From Massilia sp. METH4 (GTDB lineage Bacteria > Pseudomonadota > Gammaproteobacteria > Burkholderiales > Burkholderiaceae_D), in NCBI RefSeq assembly GCF_037094685.1, contig NZ_CP146614.1:1054001-1118000 (forward strand): a DNA stretch of 64,000 nucleotides, written 5' to 3'. Both the position numbers and the translations under genes were made by a program. Numbering within the stretch: position 1 is the first letter of the stretch; the number at the start of each line of letters is the position of its first letter. The notes below the pieces were generated by a model. That model had not been told where the DNA came from, ran no database searches, and saw nothing but the letters and a program-made list of their open reading frames with translations. Below, piece after piece: positions 17,300 through 26,151 of this stretch.

Positions 17300-18292
17300 T
17301 TAATTCCGGTGCATCGTCGACCCGCGCAGGATCAGCTGCGGCTCGATCAGCGTGAACGGTTCGGTGGGACGGCCATTGATGGTATCGAGCAGCTTTTCCA
17401 TCGCCGCCACGCCCATGCGTTCGCTGTGCAGGTCGACGGTGGTCAGCGGCGGCGATGTGTAGTTGCCGTAGACGATGTTGTCGACGCCGGCCACCGAGAT
17501 GTCGGCCGGGATGCGAAAGCCCAGCGACTGCGCCGCCTTCATGAAGCCGAGCGCCATCAGGTCGTTGTAGCAGACCAGCGCGTCCGGGTGCCGGGCGCCC
17601 AGCATCATTTCTGAACACAGCCGCTCGCCTTCCTGCGCGGAGGGCGACGCGGCGTCGTGGACGGCTAGCTCCAGCCCATGGGCGGCCAGGCATTCCTTCA
17701 CGCCGCCCATGCGCTCCTCGTCGCGCCGCGACTTCGAAAAGCCCATATAGGCGAAGCGCCTGTGCCCCAGGGTGACGAGGTGGCGCGTCATCATGTAAGC
17801 GCCGCGGTGATCGTCGCTCGCTACCGTGGGCAGGGTCAGCTTCGGCAGGCGGCCGAAGAACACCAGCGGCTTGTCGAGGGCGGCCAGCCATTCCAGTTCG
17901 GCGTCCGGCATGCGGGAAAAGATGATCAGGCCGTCGACGCGCCGCGACAATGCTTCGAGCAGCGCCCGTTCGCGGCCAGGGTTTTCTTCCGTATCGACCA
18001 GCAGCACCGTGTAGCCGTGAGCTTGCGCGACCCGGTTCGCGCCCTTGACGATGCTGGTGAAGTGGGGGTTCGTCACATCCAGTACCGACAGGCCCACCGT
18101 CTTGGTCTTCCCCGTGATCATCGACTGCGCCAGCGGGTTCGAGCGGTAGCCCAGTTGTGCGATTACCTCGGTGATACGCGCTTCCACGGCCGGCGAAAAG
18201 CGCTGCGTGCCGTTGATGAACTTCGAGATCGTCGCGGTCGAGACGCCGGCGGCAGCCGCCACGTCGCGGATGGTGGGGACGGGTTTTTTCAT
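17300..18292 (-). CDS. LacI family transcriptional regulator
   Basis: A 330-residue regulator. The N-terminal HTH reads TIRDVAAAAGVSTATISKFINGTQRFSP (in parts: DVAAAAGVS, TISKFING). A periplasmic-binding-protein-like effector domain follows (VGLSVLDVTNPHFTSIVKGA, GVDNIVYGNYTSPPLTTV). The start at 18292 gives the standard HTH at once; an upstream frame reaching 18487 runs through a palindrome and is not coding. A LacI-type operator lies 75 bp upstream. It follows the transporter/epimerase operon in the same direction and may answer to the same sugar. The effector is unknown. Confidence 0.9.
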   Translation of the reverse strand: MKKPVPTIRDVAAAAGVSTATISKFINGTQRFSPAVEARITEVIAQLGYRSNPLAQSMITGKTKTVGLSVLDVTNPHFTSIVKGANRVAQAHGYTVLLVDTEENPGRERALLEALSRRVDGLIIFSRMPDAELEWLAALDKPLVFFGRLPKLTLPTVASDDHRGAYMMTRHLVTLGHRRFAYMGFSKSRRDEERMGGVKECLAAHGLELAVHDAASPSAQEGERLCSEMMLGARHPDALVCYNDLMALGFMKAAQSLGFRIPADISVAGVDNIVYGNYTSPPLTTVDLHSERMGVAAMEKLLDTINGRPTEPFTLIEPQLILRGSTMHRN

Positions 18293-18366
18293 GATCGGAT
18301 CGGCACGGGGTGCCGGCGATCTTAACCCGGTGCCTGCGAAGATGGCAATTGCCCGGGCCGCTTGGG

Positions 18367-18378
18367 TTAAACGATTAA
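18367..18378. promoter_or_regulatory. LacI-type operator
   Basis: TTAAACGATTAA has the TTAAnCGnTTAA symmetry with a central CG pair typical of LacI-family sites. It stands 75 bp upstream of the lacI-type gene, so autoregulation is the simplest reading. Confidence 0.55.
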
Positions 18379-18410
18379 CGGGAGAGTTACGGATGCTTCG
18401 GGGGAAAACC

Positions 18411-18453
18411 GGTGTCGAACACCATTTTCGTACCGAAAATGGTGTTCGACACC
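18411..18453. repeat. 43-bp perfect intergenic palindrome
   Basis: Arms GGTGTCGAACACCATTTTCG and its exact complement flank the 3-bp centre TAC. Each arm itself contains GGTGTCGAACACC, a smaller dyad. The GGTGTC...GACACC ends recall REP-type sequences. It lies between the LacI operator and the epimerase gene. Confidence 0.8.
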
Positions 18454-18491
18454 AATGCTTCATGATGCCTTGCCGCGCGGCGCGCAAGTAA

Positions 18492-18552
18492 CAGGAACCG
18501 GTGCCAGGCTCCGTTCCTGACAGGCTCCATCTCTGGAAAACCAGAGCCTGTC
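18492..18552. repeat. Paired hairpins after the epimerase gene
   Basis: CAGGAAC...GTTCCTG (18492-18519 region) overlaps GACAGGCTC (18519-18527) paired with GAGCCTGTC (18544-18552), with an inner TCTGG/CCAGA stem. It lies 8 bp past the epimerase stop. It may terminate that operon but lacks a T run. Confidence 0.5.
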
Positions 18553-18559
18553 GCCGGTG

Positions 18560-19738
18560 CTACATGCAGGCGCCGGAGGAGCCGGGCTTGGCGGTGGAGA
18601 ACCGGAACGTCGTCACCGACTTGAACTCCTGTCCCGGATACAGCGCCGTGCTCGGGAACGACGGCTGGTTCGGGCTGTCCGGCAGGTGCTGCGTCTCGAA
18701 GGCGAAGCCGTCGTGCTTCTCGTAGTGCTTGCCGCTGCTGCCGCGCTCCTTGCCGTTGAAGCCGTTGCCCGTGTAGAACTGGGCGGAAGGCTCCGTGGTG
18801 AGGATTTCCAGGCGCCGGCCGCTGGCCGTGTCGTCGATCACGGCCACCCGCGCCAGCGTGCCCGGCGGCTGGCCGAACACATAGCTGTGATCGAACCCGC
18901 GCGGCGGCGCCAGCGTGCCCGTCGGCTGCGCCAGCAGCGGCGTGATGTCGGTGGGCCGCCGCAGGTCCAGCGGCGTGCCCGCCACCGGTGCCAGTTCGCC
19001 GCTCGGCAGGCGCTGGTCGTCCGTCACCGCATAGCGTTCGGCGGCGATGCAGAAGCGGTGCGTCTGCAATCCCCCGCTGCCGGCGCCGGCCAGGTTGAAG
19101 TAGCCGTGGTTCGTGAGGTTGAGGACGGTGGGCTTGTCGGTGCGGGCGGCGTACTCGATCGAGAATTCGTCGCTCGCGCGCTGGAGGCGATAGGTGACGT
19201 CGATGGTCAGCGTGCCCGGGAAGCGCTGGTCGCCATCCGGGCTCACCAGCGTGTAGACGGAACCGATCGAGCCCTTGTCGGCGAAATCGCGGCGCTTCCA
19301 CACGCGTTTTTCATAGCCGTCCGGCCCGCCGTGGATCGTCATGCCGCGTGCGTTCGGGATCAGTTCGACCGTCTTGCCGTCCAGCGTGTAGCGGGCATTG
19401 GCGATGCGGCCGGCGAAGCGGCCGATGATCGCCGCGTGCTTCGATGTCGAGCTCTCGTAGGTGGCGAGGTCGGGCAGGTCGAGGATCACGTTGGCGCGCT
19501 TGCCGGCGCGGTCGGCCACCGTGGCGCCGGTGATCGTGGCGCCGTAGTCGATGTAGGAGAGCGTCATGCCGCGATCGTTCGTCAGCGTGACGTGCTCGAT
19601 CGGCTGGCCGGTCTTCAGAACGCCGAAGGGCCGCACGAGGATAGGCGAATGCGTCCCCGTGCAGCCCCCGTCGGCCGCGGCGCCGGCCAAGACCAGCGCC
19701 AGCGCCAGCGCCGCCATGGTGGTGGATGAACGGATCAC
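18560..19738 (-). CDS. Exported aldose 1-epimerase (GalM family)
   Basis: Interconverts alpha and beta anomers of free sugars. The 392-residue form has an N-terminal signal (MAALALALVLAGAAA) and a complete GalM domain: GRFAGRIANARYTLDGK, MTIHGGPDGYEKRVW with catalytic His, LNLTNHGYFNLAG and EPSAQFYTGNGFNG with the catalytic Glu region. The GTG at 19738 overlaps the transporter's TGA (GTGA), which favours it; an ATG at 19717 just before the signal core is the alternative. Second in the operon, it probably supplies the anomer preferred by the transporter or a dehydrogenase. Confidence 0.85.
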   Translation of the reverse strand: MIRSSTTMAALALALVLAGAAADGGCTGTHSPILVRPFGVLKTGQPIEHVTLTNDRGMTLSYIDYGATITGATVADRAGKRANVILDLPDLATYESSTSKHAAIIGRFAGRIANARYTLDGKTVELIPNARGMTIHGGPDGYEKRVWKRRDFADKGSIGSVYTLVSPDGDQRFPGTLTIDVTYRLQRASDEFSIEYAARTDKPTVLNLTNHGYFNLAGAGSGGLQTHRFCIAAERYAVTDDQRLPSGELAPVAGTPLDLRRPTDITPLLAQPTGTLAPPRGFDHSYVFGQPPGTLARVAVIDDTASGRRLEILTTEPSAQFYTGNGFNGKERGSSGKHYEKHDGFAFETQHLPDSPNQPSFPSTALYPGQEFKSVTTFRFSTAKPGSSGACM

Positions 19739-21135
19739 AGGTCGGTGATTTCCTTGTGGCGCGGCACCAGGCTCTTCATCAGGAACCAGGCCAGCAGGTA
19801 AGCCACGGCGCACAGCGTGAACATGATCATGTAGCCGGTGGACAGCTTGCCCAGCGCGCCGTAGTAGTCGAACAGGTAGCCGCCCAGCTTGGAGACGGCC
19901 ACGCCGCCCAGGCCGCCGGCCATGCCGCCGATGCCGACCACGGAAGCGACGGTGCGCTGCGGGAACATGTCGGACACGGTGGTGAACAGGTTCGCCGACC
20001 AGGCCTGGTGCGCGGAGGCGCCGATGCCGATCAGGAGCACGGGCACCCAGTAGCTGATCGAGCCCAGCGGCTGGGCCGCCAGCACCACCAGCGGGAACAG
20101 CGCGATCACGAACATCGCCTTCATGCGGCCGTCATACGGCGAATAGCCGCGGTTCATGAAGTAGGCTGGGAAATAACCGCCACCGATACTGCCGAACATC
20201 GTCATCGAGTACAGCACGGCCAGCGGCAGCACGATGTCCGCCGGGCCCATCTGGTATTCGGACGCCAGGTATTTCGGCAGCCAGAACAGGAAGAACCACC
20301 AGATGCCGTCGGTCAGGAACTTGCCACCGGCGAAGGCCCAGGTCTGGCGGTAGGTCAGCAGCTTGACCCACGACACCTTCGGCCCCGCCGAGGCGGACGC
20401 GGTCGCCGCCGCGCTGGAATCGCTGCGCACGTAGGCCAGCTCGGCCGCCGACAGTTTCTTTTCCGGCGTATCGAACATCAGGTGCCAGAAGATCATCCAG
20501 ACGAAGCCGATGGCACCGATGGCGATGAAGGCGGCTTGCCAGCCCCAGTGAATGGCGATCAGCGGCACCGTCAGCGGCGCCAGGATCGCGCCCACGTTGG
20601 CGCCCGAGTTGAAGATGCCGGTGGCGAACGCGCGCTCCTTCTTCGGGAAGAACTCGGCGGTCGCCTTGATCGCGGCGGGGAAGTTGCCCGCCTCGCCCAC
20701 CGCCAGTACGGCGCGCGAAATGATGAAGCCCACGATGGAGGCCGGTGCCGCCACCATGCCCAGCGCCCCCATTGCGGTACCGACCGCGTTACCCATCGGC
20801 ACTGCATAAGCATGCAGGATCGCGCCGCCGGACCAGACGGCGATTGCCCACAGGTAGGCGCGCTTGGTGCCGAGCTTGTCGACGATCGGGCCGGCGAACA
20901 CCATCGACAGCGCGTACACGAACTGGAACGCGGCGGTAATGTTGGCGTAGTCGGAGTTGGACCAGTTGAATTCCTGGGAAAGCTGCGGCGCCAGCAGCGA
21001 GAGCACCTGGCGATCGAGATAGTTGACGGTGGTGGCAAAGAACAGCAGGGCGCAGATCGTCCACCGGTATTTACCGGCGGGTGCGACGGCGCGCTGCCCA
21101 GCACCTTGCTGGCTTACGGGCTCGTTCAGCTTCAT
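19735..21135 (-). CDS. MFS hexuronate transporter (ExuT-like, ACS family)
   Basis: A 466-residue inner-membrane symporter of the anion:cation symporter family. It opens YRWTICALLFFATTVNYLDR and continues AAFQFVYALSMVFAGPIVDKLGTKRAY (in parts) and AVLAVGEAGNFPAAIKATAEFFPKKERA, patterns shared with ExuT and related hexuronate carriers. About 12 TM segments are visible. It heads an operon with the epimerase. The 20-bp palindrome 74 bp upstream of its start nearly equals the one before kdgD, linking import to catabolism. Galacturonate/glucuronate is inferred. Confidence 0.88.
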   Translation of the reverse strand: MKLNEPVSQQGAGQRAVAPAGKYRWTICALLFFATTVNYLDRQVLSLLAPQLSQEFNWSNSDYANITAAFQFVYALSMVFAGPIVDKLGTKRAYLWAIAVWSGGAILHAYAVPMGNAVGTAMGALGMVAAPASIVGFIISRAVLAVGEAGNFPAAIKATAEFFPKKERAFATGIFNSGANVGAILAPLTVPLIAIHWGWQAAFIAIGAIGFVWMIFWHLMFDTPEKKLSAAELAYVRSDSSAAATASASAGPKVSWVKLLTYRQTWAFAGGKFLTDGIWWFFLFWLPKYLASEYQMGPADIVLPLAVLYSMTMFGSIGGGYFPAYFMNRGYSPYDGRMKAMFVIALFPLVVLAAQPLGSISYWVPVLLIGIGASAHQAWSANLFTTVSDMFPQRTVASVVGIGGMAGGLGGVAVSKLGGYLFDYYGALGKLSTGYMIMFTLCAVAYLLAWFLMKSLVPRHKEITDL

Positions 21136-21208
21136 AGGATCACTTGTGTTGGTTATCGTTTGATCTCTCGGTCTCCAGCGAGATCAGCAGCACCAGGGCG
21201 TAGCCTTA

Positions 21209-21228
21209 GTTGTATGTCATCGTACAAC
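21209..21228. promoter_or_regulatory. FadR-type operator upstream of the ExuT-like operon
   Basis: GTTGTATGTCATCGTACAAC. The reverse complement of the kdgD site matches it at 19 of 20 positions. The rest of the 338-bp gap (21136-21473) shows no gene. Confidence 0.75.
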
Positions 21229-21473
21229 CGAACAGGGCGATAAGCAAGAAAAACCCGCTCATTGGCCTGACCAGTTTTTACGCCATGGCTCATGGTTGCC
21301 CATGGCCGGCGCCTGTGCATGGGGCCCGGAAAACCAGTCAACCGGTGACGACAAGATATCCGCGCCGATAATGGCAATGCAATGGTGTCGCGACGGAGCA
21401 ACGCCAACGGCCCGGACAAGGGGTCAAAAAGGTTGCACGGTGCACGCAAGTCCTTAATTTCCAAGCGGAAAGT

Positions 21474-24400
21474 ATGCTACTGTTCGGCCACTACCCTCCG
21501 TTTTTCCGCCTCATGAATCCCACCGTACTGGCCAAGCTGTTTTCGCCCCCGGACGATCCGTCGCTGCTGCAGTACGGCATCTACGACTTCCGGCTCGTCG
21601 CCCTGTCGGTGCTGATCGCCATCTTCGCCTCCTGGATGGGCCTGCACATCGCCGGCCATCATCGCACGGCCCAGACCAGGGGCCTGCGCATGGCCGCCCT
21701 GCTGTCCGGCAGCATGGCACTGGGCGCCGGCATCTGGGCGATGCACTTCATCGGCATGCTGGCGTTCGACGTGTGCACGGGCACGCAATACGAACCCGTC
21801 ATCACCGCGCTGTCGCTGCTGCCCGGGCTGGCCGCGTCGGCCGTGGCCCTGTCGATCGCGCGGCGCGACCGCCTCAGCCGCGGCGGCCTGCTGCTGGGCG
21901 GCGTGCTGGTCGGTGCCGGCATCGGCGCCATGCACTACAGCGGCATGGCGGCCATGGAAACGGCGTTGACGCTATATTACGATCCGCTGATGTTCGCACT
22001 GTCGATCGTGGTGGCCGTGGTGCTGGCAACGCTCGCGCTGGGCGTGCGCTTCGGCTTGCGCGAGCGGGCCCGCCACCTGTCGGCGCGCAAGCGGCTGGCC
22101 ATCAGCGCCGTGGTGATGGGCTGCGCGATTGCGGGCATGCACTACACCGGCATGGCCGCCGCGCGTTTCGTGGGCACGCCGCCAGCCGTGCCGCTGCCCG
22201 ACGACACCGACGTGATGGCCATTTCCGTTTCCGCGATCACCGTGCTGTTCACGCTCGCGGTGATGGCCGTGCACGGCCTGCTGCGCTACCGCGACATGTA
22301 CCGCAACCTGCTGCGCAGCGAGCGATCGATGCGCGCGCTGCTGACGACGACCGTCGATGGCGTGGTGACGATCGACCAGCAGGGCATCATCCGCGAATTC
22401 AATGCCTCGGCCGAGCGCATATTCGGCTGGGAACGCCACGAGGTCGTGGGCGAGCCCGCGGCGGTGCTGATGGCGGACCCCGAAACGTCCGAGCAGCACG
22501 GTGTGCTGCGCCGTATCCGCACCGGCGACATGCGCATGGCGCGCGCCGGCGAGGAAGTGATGGGCCGCCGCAAGGATGGCTCCGAGGTGCCGATCCGCAC
22601 GGCACTGGGCCATGCGCAGCTGATCGACCGCACGCTGTACGTGCTGTTCATTACCGACATCACCGAGCGGCGCCGCATGACGCAGGCGCTGCGCGACAGC
22701 GAGGAACAACTGCGTTCGCTCATCGGCAGCATCCCCGGCATCGCCTTCCGCTGCCGCGCCGCGGACGACTATCCGCTCGAGTTCATCAGCGAGGGTGTCG
22801 AGTGGATCACCGGCTACCCGGTCGGCGACTTCATCGGACCGGCCAAGTGCCGCACGTTCGGCGAGCTGGTGGCCCCCGCCGACAAGCAGCGCGTGCTCGC
22901 CGTCCTCAACCTGTGCGCATCGAACGGCGTGCCGTTCACGGTGGAACACCGCATACAGCATGCCGACGGCACGTGGCGCTGGGTCTGGGCACACGGCGCG
23001 CTGGTGCGCAACGAAGACGGCACCGCGCGCTGGCTCGACGGCGTGGTGCTCGACACCACCGAGCGGCGCCAGATGGAAGAGGACCTGCGGCAGGCGAAGG
23101 AAAAGGCGGAACAGGCTGCCGCCGCGCGGGCCAGCTTCGTCGCCAACATGAGCCACGAGATCCGCACGCCGATGAATTCCATCCTCGGCTTTACCGACGT
23201 GCTGCTCGATACCGAACTGAAGCCGGACCAGCGCGGCCACCTCGACACCGTGCGCAACGCCGGCCGCTCGCTGCTGCGCCTGCTGAACGAGATCCTCGAC
23301 ACGGCCAAGCTGGAAAAGGGCGCGGTCGAGCTGGAGCTGGCCGACTTCAACCTGCTGGGCTTGATCGACGAGCTGTCGTCGACCTATAACACGACGGCAC
23401 GCGCCAAGGGCCTGGCGCTGAACATCGCCTTCGCGCCGGAGCTCTCGCCCTGGCTGCACGGCGACGAGCTGCGCATGCGCCAGGTGCTGACCAACCTGCT
23501 GGACAATGCGATCAAGTTCACGGCAGCCGGCAGCGTCACGCTCGCGGTTGCCCGCGAGGGCGAGGAGTTGCGCATCGCCGTGCGCGATACCGGCATCGGC
23601 ATCGCGCCGGACCGCCTCGCCGCGATCTTCGACCCGTTCACCCAGGCCGACGCCTCGATGACGCGCCGCTTCGGCGGCACGGGCCTGGGCACCACGATCA
23701 GCAAGCAGCTGGTGGAGCTGATGGGCGGCCGCATCTGGGCCGAGAGCACGCCGGGCGAAGGCACCACCTTCCACGTGGTGCTGCCATTCACGCCTGTCGT
23801 CGAACCGCGGCAGGCGTGCCAGCCGCGCCAGCGCCAGCGCGTGGCCTGTGAGCTGCCGCCGCTGCGCGTGCTGGCGGCGGACGACGTGGCGCAGAACCTC
23901 GAGCTGCTGTCGCTGCTGATGACCAGGCGCGGCCATACGCTGATGCCGGCGCGCGATGGCGCCCAGGCGGCCGAACTGGCGGCGGCGCACGACTTCGATG
24001 TGATCCTGATGGACGTGCAGATGCCGACCGTGGACGGCCTGGCCGCCACGCGCATGATCCGCGAGGAAGCGGCGCGCAATGGCCGGCCGCGCGTGCCCGT
24101 GGTGGCGATGACGGCCAGCGTGCTGGAAGCGCACCGCAAGGCCAGCACGGCGGCCGGCATGGATGGTTTCGCCTCCAAGCCGGTGGACTGGTATGCCCTG
24201 TCGCACGAGATCGCCCGCGTGCTCGGCTTGCAGCCGGTCGGTGCGATCACGGCCAGCCAGAAAGCGGCCGGCCCGCTGGTGCTCAATCGCGTGGCCGGCG
24301 CACAGCGCTGGGGCGGCAGCGCCGAAGAATACCAGCTGGCACTGTGCCGCTTCAATGCGGACCATGCGCTGAGCGCCCTGCACCTGGAAACGCTGTGGGA

Positions 24401-24884
24401 AGCCGGCGACGGCGTGGCCCTGCAGGCGCAGGCGCACCGCGTGCGCGGCGTGGCCGCCAATCTCGGCCTCGAACAACTGGCGCTCACGCTGGGCGGAATC
24501 GAGAAAAGCGCGGCCGATGGTGCGATGGCAACGCTGCTCCCGCTGCTGAAACGCTACGAGACAGACCTGGCGGCGGCGCTGGAAGCGGTGCGCTCCCAGC
24601 CCTGCCCGGAACGGGCGGGCGCCACCTGCGCCTCGCCGGCGGGGCCCTTCGACACCGCGGCCGTGCGGACCGCGGCCGAGGCGCTGCGCCACTCGCTCAC
24701 GCGCGGCGCGCTGGATGACGATGCGCTGGCCAGCCTCTCGCAAGCCCTGCAGGGCCACGTGCCGCCCGCCACGCTGGCGCCGCTGCAGATGGCGATCGAC
24801 GACTTCGACTTCACCTTGGCCGAGACAAGGCTCGAAGCGGTTTTGGAAACGGTTCTCGGCACCGATACGGAAGCGACGCAATGA
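21474..24884 (+). CDS. MHYT-domain hybrid sensor histidine kinase (PAS-PAS-HisKA-HATPase-REC-HPt)
   Basis: A 1136-residue membrane hybrid kinase. The N-terminal MHYT sensor (about 40-270, seven TM helices) shows the metal-linked motifs AMHFIGM, AMHYSGM and GMHYTGM; it is proposed to bind copper and sense a diatomic gas. Two PAS domains follow (about 280-400, 405-530), then the phosphoacceptor His561 (NMSHEIRTP), an ATPase domain (DTGIGI, GGTGLGT), a receiver with Asp847 (VILMDVQMP) and an HPt with His988 (AHRVRGVAANLG). A shorter start at 21513 is possible; neither has a strong ribosome site. It is coupled by ATGA to the HD-GYP regulator, its likely output partner. Confidence 0.92.
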   Translation: MLLFGHYPPFFRLMNPTVLAKLFSPPDDPSLLQYGIYDFRLVALSVLIAIFASWMGLHIAGHHRTAQTRGLRMAALLSGSMALGAGIWAMHFIGMLAFDVCTGTQYEPVITALSLLPGLAASAVALSIARRDRLSRGGLLLGGVLVGAGIGAMHYSGMAAMETALTLYYDPLMFALSIVVAVVLATLALGVRFGLRERARHLSARKRLAISAVVMGCAIAGMHYTGMAAARFVGTPPAVPLPDDTDVMAISVSAITVLFTLAVMAVHGLLRYRDMYRNLLRSERSMRALLTTTVDGVVTIDQQGIIREFNASAERIFGWERHEVVGEPAAVLMADPETSEQHGVLRRIRTGDMRMARAGEEVMGRRKDGSEVPIRTALGHAQLIDRTLYVLFITDITERRRMTQALRDSEEQLRSLIGSIPGIAFRCRAADDYPLEFISEGVEWITGYPVGDFIGPAKCRTFGELVAPADKQRVLAVLNLCASNGVPFTVEHRIQHADGTWRWVWAHGALVRNEDGTARWLDGVVLDTTERRQMEEDLRQAKEKAEQAAAARASFVANMSHEIRTPMNSILGFTDVLLDTELKPDQRGHLDTVRNAGRSLLRLLNEILDTAKLEKGAVELELADFNLLGLIDELSSTYNTTARAKGLALNIAFAPELSPWLHGDELRMRQVLTNLLDNAIKFTAAGSVTLAVAREGEELRIAVRDTGIGIAPDRLAAIFDPFTQADASMTRRFGGTGLGTTISKQLVELMGGRIWAESTPGEGTTFHVVLPFTPVVEPRQACQPRQRQRVACELPPLRVLAADDVAQNLELLSLLMTRRGHTLMPARDGAQAAELAAAHDFDVILMDVQMPTVDGLAATRMIREEAARNGRPRVPVVAMTASVLEAHRKASTAAGMDGFASKPVDWYALSHEIARVLGLQPVGAITASQKAAGPLVLNRVAGAQRWGGSAEEYQLALCRFNADHALSALHLETLWEAGDGVALQAQAHRVRGVAANLGLEQLALTLGGIEKSAADGAMATLLPLLKRYETDLAAALEAVRSQPCPERAGATCASPAGPFDTAAVRTAAEALRHSLTRGALDDDALASLSQALQGHVPPATLAPLQMAIDDFDFTLAETRLEAVLETVLGTDTEATQ

Positions 24885-25891
24885 ATCCCTCTTCCCACCT
24901 GCCGCTGATCCTCGTCGTGGACGACGAGGCCAGCAACCTGCAACTGCTGCGCCAGATCCTGCAGGACCATTACCGGCTGCTGTTCGCCAAGGACGGCGCC
25001 CGCGCGCTGGAACTGGCGCGCCAGGAACACCCTGCCCTGATCCTGCTCGACGTGATGATGCCGGGCATGACGGGGCACGAAGCCTGCCGCACGCTGAAGG
25101 CCGATCCCGCCACGGCGGCGATCCCCATCATCTTCGTGACGGCACTGTCCGACCCGGAAGACGAGGTGCGCGGCTTCGAGGCGGGCGCCGTCGACTACAT
25201 CACCAAGCCGGTCAGCGCGCCGATCGTGCGGGCGCGCGTGCGCACCCACCTGTCGCTGGTACGCATGGACGAGCTGAAGGAAAGCCGGCTGCAGATCGTG
25301 CAGCGCCTGGGCCTGGCTTCCGAATACAAGGACAACGAGACCGGCATGCACGTGATCCGCATGAGCCACTTCGCGCGTGTGCTGGGCCTGGCGGCGGGCA
25401 TGAGCGAAGCGGAGGCGGACGACCTGCTGCACGCGGCGCCCATGCACGACGTGGGCAAGATCGGCATCCCCGACCGCATCCTGCAAAAACCCGGGCCGCT
25501 CGACCCGGACGAATGGGCCATCATGAAATCGCATGCCACCATCGGCGCCGACATCATCGGCGAGCACCCGCACGGGATGCTGAAGCTGGCCCGCAACATC
25601 GCCCTGTCGCACCACGAGAAATGGGATGGCAGCGGCTATCCGAACGGCCTGGCCGGCGAAGCGATCCCGCTCGAAGGCCGCATCTGCGCCATCGCCGACG
25701 TGTTCGACGCCCTCACCTCGGAGCGGCCGTACAAGAAGGCCTGGCCGGTGCAGGAAGCGGTGGAATTCCTTCAGAAGCAGCGCGGCGCGCATTTCGACCC
25801 GCGGCTGGTGGACCTGTTCGTGGCGCAGTTGCCGGCCATTTGCGCGATCAGGGAGAAGTGGGCGGAGAGCCCGCTGGCGCCGGCGGCTTAG
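24881..25891 (+). CDS. Response regulator with HD-GYP c-di-GMP phosphodiesterase domain
   Basis: A 336-residue two-domain protein. The receiver has Asp14/15, phosphoacceptor Asp57 (LILLDVMMPG) and Lys109. The HD-GYP domain has MHDVGKIGIPD (His189-Asp190) and HHEKWDGSGYPNGL (Gly-Tyr-Pro 252-254), all metal and catalytic motifs intact, so it should hydrolyse c-di-GMP. Its start overlaps the hybrid kinase stop by 4 bp. The last base of its stop codon is the first base of a dispersed repeat copy. Confidence 0.92.
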   Translation: MNPSSHLPLILVVDDEASNLQLLRQILQDHYRLLFAKDGARALELARQEHPALILLDVMMPGMTGHEACRTLKADPATAAIPIIFVTALSDPEDEVRGFEAGAVDYITKPVSAPIVRARVRTHLSLVRMDELKESRLQIVQRLGLASEYKDNETGMHVIRMSHFARVLGLAAGMSEAEADDLLHAAPMHDVGKIGIPDRILQKPGPLDPDEWAIMKSHATIGADIIGEHPHGMLKLARNIALSHHEKWDGSGYPNGLAGEAIPLEGRICAIADVFDALTSERPYKKAWPVQEAVEFLQKQRGAHFDPRLVDLFVAQLPAICAIREKWAESPLAPAA

Positions 25892-25991
25892 AGCGCCTAA
25901 CAAAACCCCCATGGCTGCGTTGCAGCGTCTCGCCGTACAGGTGTACTGTCTTCGACGCCGCGCCTTGCCCTGCGGGTTTTGTTAGGCGCTC
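25891..25991. repeat. Nested palindromic dispersed repeat, copy 2
   Basis: Same orientation as the copy at 173 and, by eye, differing from it by about one internal base (GTTGCAGCG for GTTGCGGCG). Terminal arms GAGCGCCTAACAAAAC and complement. It begins on the final G of the HD-GYP gene's TAG, so that gene's 3' end lies directly on the element. Confidence 0.85.
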
Positions 25992-26151
25992 GAAGGCATT
26001 GTTTTACCAGGAATCTGGTGAACTCCCACCGCCAACCCGTTGTTGCGCTGCACGTTCGGGAATTTGCAGACCGTGATGACGGCAGGGAGTCCGGTTCCCA
26101 TGTTAGCGACGCATCAGGTCGCTGCCTTGATTTAAGTCAAAACATGCAAGC

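Noticed and set aside
18293..18487. Longer start for the LacI-type regulator
   Set aside because: The extension runs through the 43-bp palindrome and the operator. The HTH begins right after the ATG at 18292.
21972..24881. A 969-codon open frame on the minus strand
   Set aside because: It is antisense to the MHYT hybrid kinase, whose domains and codon pattern are clear. High GC content keeps the antisense frame open. The product is rich in Arg, His, Ala and Gln with no domain.
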